NCBI RefSeq assembly: GCF_000283155.1 | Contig: NW_004454216.1 | Span: forward strand, 3,463,456-3,527,455 | DNA from: Ceratotherium simum simum | Lineage: Eukaryota; Chordata; Mammalia; Perissodactyla; Rhinocerotidae | Reading direction: 5' to 3' | Length of the DNA stretch: 64,000 nucleotides | Shown: positions 53,320 to 63,179 of the stretch, in pieces | Numbering within the stretch: position 1 is the first letter of the stretch | How the letters are laid out: the number at the start of each line of letters is the position of its first letter | The notes under the pieces: generated by a model | What the model was told of the DNA's origin: nothing | The model's input: the letters and a program-made list of their open reading frames with translations, nothing else | Database searches by the model: none | Position numbers and translations under genes: made by a program

Positions 53320-53576
53320 AGTGATTTTAGGAAATAGACTTGCAAAGATGGGATTGGGGATTGTTTTAGTTGTGTCCTTGGGTTTGAGCAGTGCTGAGCC
53401 AGTGGGAAATGGGATGATAATAATCCATGGCAATAAAAAGAAGTCAATTAAATGAAAGGCAAATACACAATAGAGAAAATTTTAAAAAGACAAAAGTTAA
53501 AATTAATAATATCCAGTCAGGACTAATCAAGTAGAAAAACTAGACAAAACACTTGTCATCTATAATTACCTATATC
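53320..53576 (+). mobile_element. possible L1 ORF2 fragment
   Basis: ATAGAGAAAATTTTAAAAAGACAAAAGTTAAAATTAATAATATCC and TCAAGTAGAAAAACTAGACAAAAC resemble the L1 ORF2 stretch 'gaaaatcaataaaaccaaaagctggttctttgaaaa... gctagcaagactgatca' in a worn form. Low certainty. Confidence 0.35.
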
Positions 53577-54341
53577 TGCCTGGGGTGTTTCTGATACCAA
53601 CCAATTCTCTGATCCTCTGTGGACACCAGCTCTATGTCCAACAATTCAATTCATTACCCAGAGTTAGCATCAGACTCCACAGGTTTAAGGACTCAGTCCT
53701 AAAAGACCACCCTCATCTCAGGTGCCAATTGCCAGTATTGGGTCACCCACACTTCTGACTGGCCAGCTATAAATTGAGGGTTCCCATGACTCCCTCCTCG
53801 GGCTTGATAATTTGCTAGAACAGCTCACAGAACTCAGGAAGCCACTCCACTTTTGTTTACCAGTTTATTATAATGGATACAAATGAACAGCCAGACGAAG
53901 AGGTATATCAGGTGTGTCTAGAAGTGTCCCTGGTGCAGGAGTTTCTGTCCCTATGGAGTTAGGGTGCCCCATCCTCCTTGCACATGGATTTGTTCACCGA
54001 TTCAGAATCGCTCCAAAGCTCCTTTTCAAGAGTATTTATAGACCTCAGTCTCCAGACACCCCTCTTCTCCCCAGATGTTGAGGTGTGGAGTTAAAGATTC
54101 CAACCTTCTAATCACTTGGTCTTTCTGGTAGCCAGCTCCACCCTGAGGCAATCTGGGGGCACCACCCTGGGTCACCTCATTGGCATAAACAGGTATGATG
54201 AAAGGGGCTCATAATTAATAACAAAAACCACTCCAATCTCTCAGGAAATTCCAAGGGTTTTAGGAGCTATGTGCCAGGAGCTGCAAACAAAGACCAATTT
54301 TGTGTATTAACACCAATACCATATTTATGTATTATACCACA
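53577..54341 (-). mobile_element. solo retroviral LTR, ERV1/MER4-group-like, antisense
   Basis: Read on the minus strand it starts with TG, ends with CA, and has a TATAAATA box (plus coordinates 54033-54040). About 170 bp later comes an AATAAA signal (53864-53869), followed by GAGTTCTGTGAGCTGTTCTAGCAAATTATC and GGGAACCCTCAATTTATAGCTGGCCAGTCAGAAGTGTGGGTGACCC. That wording and the U3-R-U5 spacing fit old class I LTRs of the MER4 group. No internal retroviral sequence or second LTR adjoins, so it is a solo LTR. An ATC word on both sides is too short to call as the duplication. Confidence 0.68.
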
Positions 54342-54399
54342 ATCTAGAATAAAAGAGGTTATATAAGTTATCATACATTAATTACATATATTAAAATAT

Positions 54400-55827
54400 A
54401 TATATTAATTTCCCATAAAAATTAAAAGGAAATGAATAGGATATCTTGGGGGCAGAAGACAATGATACCCAGCTCCAAATCTGGATCTATACAAAGGAAT
54501 AAGAACATCAACAATGAGAAATATGTGAATAGTTATAAAAGACTTACTTCTTTCAATCTTTATAAAATATAATTAAGTATCCAAATCATCTAAATAACAG
54601 TGTATTATGGTATTGTAGCAAATAGAAGAGTCAGTACAAAGGCTCAGAGATGTACAATGGAAGTATAGAATTGTAAGGTTTTTATATCTTATGTGTGAAG
54701 AGGTGTACTATTTTTGAAATTAGACTGTAACAAGTAAAATCAGCCCTCAGACAACCACTAATTGAAAAAAAAAAAAAAAACAACACAGATGTATGGCTGA
54801 CATTCCAACAAAGAGGATAAAATGCAATCACAAAAAAAATCCTTAAAAAGGTAACAAAAAGTGGAAAAAGGAAAGAAAAATATAATGGGACAGATATAAA
54901 ACAATCTGGTAGATTTAAGCCCAAACATATCAATAATCACATTAAATGTAAATGGTTTAAATATTCTAATTTTTAAAGAGACTTTAAGTGTGGATAAAAA
55001 TCATTACCCACTGATAAATTGTATTCAAGAATCGCACACAATATATGCACACATAGTTTGAAAGTGAAAGGAAGAAAAATATTCCATGCTAAAACAAATG
55101 AAAGAAAGCTGAAATGGCTATATTAATATCATAAAAACTATTTTTAGGACTAAAGAATATTGCTAAGAATAAGTAGGGTTATTTCAGCATGATTAAAGGG
55201 GTCACTTTATCAAGTGGACTTAATGTTCCTGAATGATCATACACCTAATATCTGAGCTTAAAAATAGATTAAGCAAAAGCTAACACAACTGAAAAGAAAG
55301 AGAAATCCACAACTATAGTCAGATGTTTCAACATTGCCTTCTCAATAATTGATAGATTAAGTAGTCAGAAAATCAGTCAAGATAGAGAAGACTTGAAGAA
55401 TACTCTCAACCAACTTTCTGTAATTGACATTATAAAAATATTCAGCCAACGACAGCAGAATACACATTTTTCTTAAGTGCACACTGAATATTTAAAAAGA
55501 TGGGACATATTCTGGATTATTCAACAAGTCTCAATAAATTTATATTCAATCATATGAATTATGTTCTCTGAAAGCAATGGAATTAAACTAGAAATCAGTA
55601 ACAGAAAAATATCTGGAAAGCGCTCATATATATGGAAACTAATACACTTCAAAATAATCCATGCATCAAAGAAAATCTCATAAGAGATGTTAGAACTGAA
55701 TGAAAGTATTGAGCTGAAATATTGAAGTATGGAAGTATTGAACTGAATGAAGACAAAAACACAAAATAAGAAAATATGTGTAATGCATTTAAAGCAGCGC
55801 TTAGAGAGAAATTTTTAGCATTTAAGC
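54400..55827 (+). mobile_element. L1 inter-ORF and endonuclease region, sense
   Basis: First part of a long sense L1. 54400-54880 follows the ORF1-ORF2 spacer (GTACAATGGAAGTATAGAATTGTAAGGTTTTTATATCTTATGTGTG, CAACCACTAATTG). ORF2 follows: ACATATCAATAATCACATTAAATGTAAATGGTTTAAATATTC, GCTGAAATGGCTATATTAATATC, AAAGGGGTCACTTTATCAAG, CAATAATTGATAGATTAAGTAGTCAGAAAATCAG, ACGACAGCAGAATACACATTTTTCTTAAGTGCACA, CAATGGAATTAAACTAGAAATCAG, TAAAGCAGCGCTTAGAGAGAAATTTTTAGCATT. It breaks at the MaLR provirus and resumes at 58344. Frameshifts and stops are frequent. Confidence 0.92.
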
Positions 55828-56375
55828 TCTAGCGGTTTTAAAAATACGTCACAAATTCTTTCATGCTCTGCTATTTAAGAGGTGGAGCTTAATTTCTCTC
55901 CCTTTCAGTGTTGGATGCATTTAGTTACTTGCTTCTAATGATTAGAATAAGACAGAAAAAATGGTATGATCTTCTGAAAATAGGTTATAAAAAGACTAAA
56001 TTTCCATTTTAGATGCCCTCTGTCTGAGGGATCATTTATACTGGAGACAGTGAGCATCCATTTCAGGACACTCAGACAACCTACAGTGTGGCCCGTGTGG
56101 CAAGAAACTGTCTTTGGTTGACAGCCAGAGAGGAACTGAAGCCTGCCAGCAAACATGTGCTTGAGCTCGGAAGTAGATGATCCCCTAGACATGCCTTCAG
56201 ATGAGAGGCAGCCCTGGCCAACAGCTCGACTGCAAACTCATGAGCGATCTTGAGTCAGAACCATCCAGCTAAGCCACTCCCAGATTTCTGACCATAGAGA
56301 CTGTGAAATAAATACTTGTTTTTTTAAGCTTCTAAATTTGGGGGTAATTTATTACACAACAATGTATGACTAACA
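55828..56375 (+). mobile_element. MaLR provirus, 5' LTR
   Basis: Landmarks shared with the 3' LTR at 57802-58343: TTTTAAAAATA(C/T)GTC-CACAAATT, a (GG)AG-CTTAATTTC/GAACTTCATTCC segment, CCTTCA(GA/AG)TGA, GACCTTGAG/ATCTTGAGTCAGAACCA, CTAAGCCACTCC, TTTCTGACC, and the end AATAAATACTTGTTTTTTTAAGCTTCTAAATTTGGGGGTAATTT. AATAAA is at 56307-56312. It belongs to the ERVL-MaLR group, non-autonomous relatives of ERVL retroviruses. Confidence 0.8.
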
Positions 56376-57801
56376 GAAATTTTGATACTGAGAATAGAGT
56401 GATGCCATAAAAATATTGGAGTAGCTTTGATACCAGGCAGTGGGCTTTGCAGGCACTGTTAGGGAAAGCCTAAAACACCTTTAAGAAACTATTGACAGAA
56501 GTCTGACAGACTTAGATAAGGCTACTGGTGAGGACATTCAGGAAAGTGAGGTAAACGTTATTAGAAACTGGAGCAAAGGTGACCCTTGTTACACAGTAGC
56601 AGAAAGTGCAACGTGGACACCATCAGTCATGTTGAAAGTAGAAAATATACCTAATGAACTGGATCGTCTGGCTAAGGATATCTCCAGCCAAAGTTTTGAA
56701 TTTGCTGGCTGGTTTTTTCTTTCTGCTTAACATAAAATTCAAGAGGAGAGAGGTAAATTAAGAAAGTGCTATTAAACGTGAGGGAGCTGGAACATGGTTT
56801 TGAAAATTCTGCCTCTACAGACAACAAGAGCTAAATTAAGCAATGGCTTCTGAGAAAAGATATAACCCAGTGCACTAATGCCTATGCCAAGTGTGTGGCT
56901 GTAAAATCTTTTGTTAAGACCTCAGGATGGTCAGCGGTGGTGTATCAGGGGTGCTGCTCAGTCACATAAAATTCTCTCTAAAGAAAATAAGAATGTGCCT
57001 CACACATCTTCTCTCTAGGACTTTTAGAATTAAAAGTGCGTCAAGGTTGTTTTCCCTCAGCCTTTTCATCAGAAATGCAAAATATAGAAATAGAAGAGGG
57101 CTTATCTTAAAGAAATCCGTATGTGTGACTTTTTTCTAATGGAGTAGGCTCCAGTAAGTCACAGAAGATCCACAAAGATTTTTGAAACATCACCAGTTGA
57201 CGGAAAGACCTAGAGACAGTACAAAATGAACTGAAAATGAAAAGAGAATCTTGGACCTCCAAAATTCTACTGGCAGGTAGGAGGCTGAGCAAACTACTCA
57301 GCCACAAACAGATGCTGCCTTTCGTGATAAAGGAAAGATGACTCAGAACGTAGAACCAACAGCCCAGAGGGCAGAGAGCCACAGTGAATTATTCCCAGGC
57401 TTTGAGACCTGCAAAGAACTTCCAGTATTTGCTTGGCTAGATTTCAGAATTGCTATGGCTTCTTTGTGCTAGTGATCCCACCTGCTATATTTTCTCTTTT
57501 TGAGCAAGTATGGCTGTGGTAGTTATTCTATGTCTGCTCCACTATCATATATTGGGTTTGTATGAGGCAGGCAATTTTTTGTTTTAGTTTCACAGATCTA
57601 CAGATTGAGAGGAACTGTATTCCAGAAGCTGTAGTTAAGGAACTACATCCAAGGAGGAATCCACACCTGGACCTAATTTGGTGACAAGATTCTGAACTTA
57701 GAGCTGATTTGATAATGAAATGAGACATCTGGGAGTCTAAGGAAGGGAGAAATGTATTTTTCAAATGGGAGGAAAGTAAAGATTTTGGTTAGAGGTTGAA
57801 C
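56376..57801 (+). mobile_element. MaLR provirus, internal region
   Basis: It begins GAAATTTTGATACTGAGAATAGAGTGATGCC, the worn form of the primer-binding region 'ttggtaccagaagtggggtgctgc' found after MaLR LTRs. Further MaLR-internal landmarks: TTAGAAACTGGAGCAAAGGTGACCCTTGTTACACAGTAGCAG, AATGAACTGGATCGTCTGGCTAAGGATATCTCCAGCCAAAG, GAATTTGCTGGCTGG, AAGAGGAGAGAGGTAAATTAAG, TTATTAAACG-like GCTATTAAACGTGAGGGAGC. At about 1.4 kb it is near the usual size. It carries only a relic of a gag-like frame and no pol, as is normal for this group. It is far from coding. Confidence 0.8.
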
Positions 57802-58343
57802 TGTGATTGTTTTAAAAATATGTCCACAAATTGTTTTATACTCCTATCTTTAAGAGGAAGAACTTCATTCCCTTGCTGTTGATTGTGGGATAGACTTAGT
57901 GAATAGAATATGGAAGAAACTATGGTATGTCATGAAATGTATGAGATTAGATTATGAAAAGATTGCAGCTTCCATCTGCCATGGACTGTCTCACTTTTAG
58001 ATGATTCGCTCTGGGGAAGCCAGAAGCCTTGTCATAAGTTCACTCAGGCAGCCTCTGGAGAGTACCACATAGTAAGGAACTAAAGTCTCTGGTCAATAGC
58101 CAGCAAAGAATTAAAGCCTGTCAACAACCATGTAAGAGAGCTTGGAAATGTATTCTCTCTGAGATGAGCCTTCAAGTGAAACTACAGGCCCAGGTATTTC
58201 ACACAAGACCTTGAGGCAGAACCACCTAGCTATGCCATTCCTGAGTTTCTGACCCACACATACTCTGAGATAATAAATGTTTGTTCTTTTCAAGCTGCTA
58301 TGTTTTCTGGTAATTTGTTATACAGCATTAGAGATATAGTACA
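57802..58343 (+). mobile_element. MaLR provirus, 3' LTR
   Basis: The partner of the 5' LTR: TGTTTTAAAAATATGTCCACAAATTG, TTTAAGAGGAAGAACTTCATTCCC, TTGCTCTGGGGAAGCC-like GATTCGCTCTGGGGAAGCCAGAAGCC, CAATAGCCAGCAAAGAATTAAAGCC, GACCTTGAGGCAGAACCACCTAGC, TGAGATAATAAATGTTTGTTC and GGTAATTTGTTATACAGC. AATAAA is at 58272-58277. The L1 host resumes at once with AATGCTTATATTAGAAAAG. The two LTRs have diverged substantially, so the insertion is old. Confidence 0.82.
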
Positions 58344-59850
58344 AATGCTTATATTAGAAAAGTAGAGAAGTCTCAACTCAACAGCCTATGCCTCCATCTT
58401 TAGAAAGTAATGGCAAATTAAACACAAAGTAAGAAGAAAGTAAATAATAAAGAGCACCAATTAATTAAAGTATAGTCAGAAAGATAATTAAGACGTGAAA
58501 TCAAAAGTTTGTTCTTTGAGAAGGTCAATAAAATCAAAGATAAAAACTCTAGCAAGAATGATTAGAAAATAAAAGGGGAGAACACATTCAAATAAGAGGA
58601 ATGAGAGAGGTGACATTCTTACACATATTAAAAGGATAATTATGGAGTACTATAAACAATATATGTGAATAAAGTCAGTAACTTAGATGAATTGGGCAAA
58701 ATTATTAAAAGACACAAACTACCAAAGATTACAAAGGAGTGAACAGGTAAGCAGAATGCTCCTATATTTATTAAAGACATTTAATTTTTAATTAAAATCA
58801 TCCCCAAATGGAAAACTACAAGCCCACAAGTCTCCACCAGTGAATTCTACTAAACATTTAAGGAAAAAAATAAAACCAATCTTGCACAAGATCTTCTAGA
58901 AAATAGAAAATAGAAAACATCTCACTTATTTTATGAGGCCAACATTACCCTGATATTGAAACCAGTCAAAGATACTGCAGGTAAACAAAACTACAGACCA
59001 ACATTCCTTATGTATGTAGTCACAAAATCTCCTAATAAGATTTTAGCAAAAAACAAACTAACAGTATATAAAATAGATACCACATTATTAGCAAATATCA
59101 CTTATTGAAAGAATGCAAAGTTGATTCAACACTTGAAAATCAATCAACAGAATTTGTCACACTAAAAAAAATAAAAGCATATGGTTATCTCAGTGGATGC
59201 AAATAAGTACGAAAAAATTCAATATTCTTCCACTATAAAAACACTCCTCAAATAGGACATAGAAAGGAATTTCCTCACCATAGTAAAGAGACTCTACAAA
59301 AAACGTAGAGGTTCTAGTGTACTTACTGTGAAAGACTATATGCAATTATTCTGCATTTTTCTATTCAACATTGTAATGGAGGTCCTAGTCAGAACAGTGA
59401 GACAAGAAAAGGACATAACTGTTATCCTTATTGGAAAGGAAGGAATAAAATGGCATTTATTTGCATATTACATGTTTATCTGTGTATAAAATCCTAGATT
59501 ATTTATTTAGAAAAAAGTACTAGTGACAAGTGACTTTAACAAGGTCAATATTTAGCAAAGTGAATATGGAAAAATCAATTGTATTTCTATATGCTAGCAA
59601 TGAACAATTAAAATTGAAATAAAAAAGCACCATTTGCAATAGCTTTAAAAATATGAAATACTTAAGGATAAATCTGATAAAACTACAGTGAAAACTGTAA
59701 AACATTGTGGAAATAAATTAAACAAGACTAAATAAATGGAGATATATACAGTGTTTATTGGTCAGATGACTCGCTGTTCAGATATCATTTCTCCCCAAAT
59801 TGATTTATAGATTCAAGGGAATCGTTATTAAAAACCCAGTAGATTTTAAT
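58344..59850 (+). mobile_element. L1 ORF2 reverse-transcriptase region, sense (continues 54400)
   Basis: AATGCTTATATTAGAAAAGTAGAG, AAGTTTGTTCTTTGAGAAGGTCAATAAAATC, CTAGCAAGAATGATTAG, CCAGTGAATTCTACTAAACATTTAAGG, TATGAGGCCAACATTACCCTGATATTGAAACC, CTACAGACCAACATTCC, TTATTGAAAGAATGCAAAG, TCTCAGTGGATGCAAATAAG, CTATTCAACATTGTAATGGAGGTCCTAG. At 59460-59474 the catalytic FADDM motif reads Phe-Ala-Tyr-Tyr-Met: both catalytic aspartates are lost by G-to-T changes. TGTATTTCTATATGCTAGCAATGAACAATT and ATAGATTCAAGGGAATCGTTATTAAAAACCCAG follow. Broken by an antisense L1 tail at about 59851. Confidence 0.93.
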
Positions 59851-60203
59851 GGCTTTACTGGGACATTTATCATACCATAAAATTCACCCACTTAAAACAT
59901 ACAGTTCAAATGTTTTTAGTATATTCAGAAAGTTGTGCGACTGTCACCAAGATAAATTTTAGAGCATTTCCATCACCACAGAAAGAAACTCTGTACCCAT
60001 TAGCAGTCACTCACCGTTCTCGCCATCCCCAGCCCTAGGAAACCACTAATATGCTTCTTGTCTCTATAGATTTGACTATTCTTGGCATTTCATATAAATG
60101 GAATCATACAATATGTGCTCCTTTGTGACTGGCTTCTCTAACGCAGCAGAATGTTTTCAAGTTTCATCCGTATTATACCTGTATCAGTATTTCATTTTTT
60201 TGT
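59851..60203 (-). mobile_element. antisense L1 3' UTR nested in the sense L1
   Basis: CATACCATAAAATTCACCCACTTAAAACATACAGTTCAAATGTTTTTAGTATATTCAGAAAGTTGTGCGACTGTCACC, CACAGAAAGAAACTCTGTACCCATTAGCAGTCACTCACCG, CTAGGAAACCACTAATATGC, TTGACTATTCTTGGCATTTCATATAAATGGAATCATACAATATGTG, GTATCAGTATTTCATT. This is the reversed 3' UTR of another L1. Sense L1 sequence stands on both sides, so this piece arrived later, or was joined in by rearrangement. Confidence 0.85.
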
Positions 60204-61595
60204 TGCCTGGAGGACTAACAATGCCAGAATGTACAACTTACAATAAAGCAATAGTGATGAAGGCTGTGTGCTATTGGTAACAAAATAGACAAATAGGTTA
60301 ATGAAACAGAGTGGAGAGTTAAAACATAAATACACACATATATGGACAACTGATTTTTGACAAAGTTGCAAAGCCAGTTCAGTGAAAAAAGGATAATATT
60401 TTCATCATTGGTTATTTGCATGCAAAAACAAACAAAAACATTGATTCATATCTCATCCCATGTAAACATCCCATGTAACACGAAAAATATCTTGGGCCTA
60501 AAAGTAAAACCTAAAGCTAGAAAACTTCTAAAAATATAGGAAACCTTTTGTGATTTGGGTTTAGGAAATGGTTTCTTAGATATGACACCAAAAGCACAAT
60601 CCATAGATGAAGATATTGGAAAATTGAACTTCATACAAATTAGAAACTTTGCTGTTGAAATATATTGTTAAAATAATGAAGAGATAAGCCACAAATTGGA
60701 AGGAAATATTTGCAATAATATATATAATAAAGTATTTATATCCAGAATATATAAAGAACTCTCAAAACCAAATAACATGATAAAAAACAACTCAGTAAAA
60801 AATTTTATTTGAACAGATATTTCACTATCTGATAAATGAAAATAAAACAGTATAATGTGATATCACTACATTATTAGAATAGCTAAAAATAAAAAGACCA
60901 ATCATACCATTTATTGGCAAGTGTTTGGAGAAACTGGAACTCTCACAGTGCTGGTTAGAATGTAAAAGAGTACAACCACTTTGGAAAACAGTTGGGCACA
61001 TATTTTTTAAAGATAAACATACATCTACCATATGATCTAGCCATTTCACTGCAACATATTTACCCAAGAGAAGTGGAAGAACATGCCCATACATAGATCT
61101 GTACATGAATATTCATAGCAGCTTTATTTGTAATAACCTAAAACTGGAAACAGTTAAATTTCTGTGAACAGATTAATGGATATACCGTAATAGCATTCAA
61201 CAGTAAAAAGAAAGGAACTATTGATATACGATACAAAATGAATGAAAATCAATTGTATTTAACTGAAGAAGCTAGACCAAAAAAGAGTATATATTATATG
61301 GTTCTATCAATATTAAATTCTAGAAAATGTAAACTAATCTCTACTGATGGAAAGCAGTCAATGCTTACATAGGACAGCGTGGGGGGAAAAGTGGGTGAGA
61401 GAGGCATGAGGTTGAATTACAAAAGCACATGAGAAAAATTTGTGGAGTGAAGTATAGTTTCATTATCTTAACTGTCGTGATGGTTTCATTGAAATACATA
61501 TGTCAAAACTTATCTATTTGTACACTCTAAATATGTACAATTTGTTATATGTCAATTGTACTTCCAATAAAGTTGCTAAAAAATATTTTCAGCCA
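60204..61595 (+). mobile_element. L1 ORF2 C-terminus and 3' UTR, sense (end of the 54400 L1)
   Basis: CACACATATATGGACAACTGATTTTTGACAAAG, AAAAGTAAAACCTAAAGC, TTTCTTAGATATGACACCAAAAGCACAATCCATAG, CAGAATATATAAAGAACTCTCAAAACC, TCTCACAGTGCTGGTTAGAATGTAAAAG, ACTTTGGAAAACAG, CATAGCAGCTTTATTTGTAATAACC, CTAGAAAATGTAAACTAATCTCTACTGATGGAAAGCAG, CATATGTCAAAACTTATCTATTTGTACACTCTAAATATGTAC and TCAATTGTACTTCCAATAAAGTTGC with an A run. This is the true 3' end. Net of the insertions, the L1 is about 4.3 kb. Confidence 0.93.
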
Positions 61596-61654
61596 TTTTT
61601 ATAAATGAAGTATATATATATATTTTTAGGTAAGTGATAAAACAATATCCATGG

Positions 61655-61715
61655 ATTAGAAAAATGTAGACAGCATCATTAGTCATCAAGGAAAGGAAAT
61701 TTAAAACCACAATTA
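61655..61715 (+). mobile_element. short L1 ORF2 fragment
   Basis: CAGCATCATTAGTCATCAAGGAAAGGAAATTTAAAACCACAATTATAG matches the L1 ORF2 segment 'catcattagtcattagggaaatgcaaattaaaaccacaatgag'. About 60 bp only, between the 3' end of one L1 and the 5' UTR of the next. Confidence 0.65.
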
Positions 61716-61729
61716 TAGAGAAGCAACTC

Positions 61730-63170
61730 CTGAACTCCTGGAATTGCAGCATAATGATCTCTGCAGACACTCCCAGTGAAATAGGGGAGAAATTATGGTG
61801 AAAGCATATGGTGAAATCATTAAAAAAAAAAGAATAAGCAATTTAAAATCTCCGGAAATTGTCCTAAGGGCACAGAACAAATAAAGAATTATTTATTCAT
61901 TAAAGTCTAAATATCGGTAAGAACAGTGAGGGTCAGTGGCTCTTAAGCCACAAACTGCACCCTCCAGCCCCAGCTAAGCACTATGAGAGCTCTACCCTGT
62001 GCAGATTTGGCCAAGAAGTCAGAGCTCCCTCTTTCTCCAGCTCCCAGTCGGGAACCATGTTATCTCCCCAGGAAGGGCAAGCCATCAACCTTTCTCATCT
62101 CCACCACTTCTGTGTTGCAGAAGGTAAATTATAGGTGAAAGCAACCTAGAAGGCAGTTATGGGCTCCCTTCCTTCGCCCAGTCTTCATTCATGGGACAGA
62201 AATTCTACCCCTAAATACTGGAGCCTCACTAGCCCTTGACCAAGCTTGCTTCTAAGGTAAAGTTTCTATGACAGGAGTGACAAGCCAAGAAGACCAGAGG
62301 CTGTTACCCAGCACTGTGTTTGTAAAACAGGAATGTCACTCTGCCATAAATGAGCCATGTCCCTGCCCCAGCTCTGGAGTAATGGCTCAGAGATTTTGCC
62401 CAGGGGGAAAGACATTCATAAGAACAGAAAGCTCTGATTCTCCCCCAAAAGAAATGTCTTGATGTGGAACAGAGTGCAGGGATATTTAAGCCTAAGGATG
62501 TTCTCAAAAACAATGGACACTTTTGTAATAAACAATTTAGAGGAGGCTAGTAACTTCATGAGAACCACGACTAAACCATGGGACAGCTAGTTTACGAGAG
62601 AGAACCACGGAAAGAGACAGCTAAGAGTATCTTTCCTAGGATCAGAACAAACCTCAAAGAACGGCCTCAAAAATTATCCCTATAAAGGGGTCTAATTTTA
62701 ATTGGATCAGACTATGGAGTATTTTATGCCTCAGGGCATTTTTGAAAACAATAGAGCCATCAGCTGGAAGTCATGGAGATTAACAGCTGGGTGTGATACT
62801 AGCAGAGACAGTTGAACCAAGAAATCAGGGAAAGAGACAGTCAAAGCGAGTTCTGTTAAAATCACTGTCATCCCAGGTTGACTGTGCATATGTCTAAGGC
62901 TGCTCCCTTTGAGGAGTGACATCAGAGGCTTCACAGTGCAGGAGAAATAAACTTAAATCCCACCAAATCACTGTATAAAAACATATAAAAATCAAACAAC
63001 AACAACAAACCATGGGAGATTGTTGTATCCAGAGTTGCTATAATATATTATCTAAAACATTCGGTTTCCAACAAGAAATTAAGAGATATGCAAATAAATA
63101 GGAAAAGGTGGTAAGCAGAAAAATAAAAGCAGGCAGCAAAAACTTCCTGTGGAAGGGCCCAGATGTTGGA
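61730..63170 (+). mobile_element. L1M 5' UTR, sense
   Basis: AACTCCTGGAATTGCAGC, ACTGCACCCTCCAGCCCCAGC, GACCAGAGGCTGTTACCCAGC, AAGGATGTTCTCAAAAACAATGG, CAGACTATGGAGTATTTTATGCCTCAGGGC, GAACCAAGAAATCAGGGAAAGAGACAG, AGTGACATCAGAGGCTTCACAG. I read these as an old L1M 5' UTR. They lead in order into ORF1. Assignment of the first 600 bp is weaker than the rest. Confidence 0.6.
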
Positions 63171-63179
63171 CTTAGATAA

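Noticed and set aside
57107..57382. 91-codon minus-strand frame in the MaLR interior
   Set aside because: MaLR internal regions run on the plus strand here and carry no antisense gene; length is within chance.
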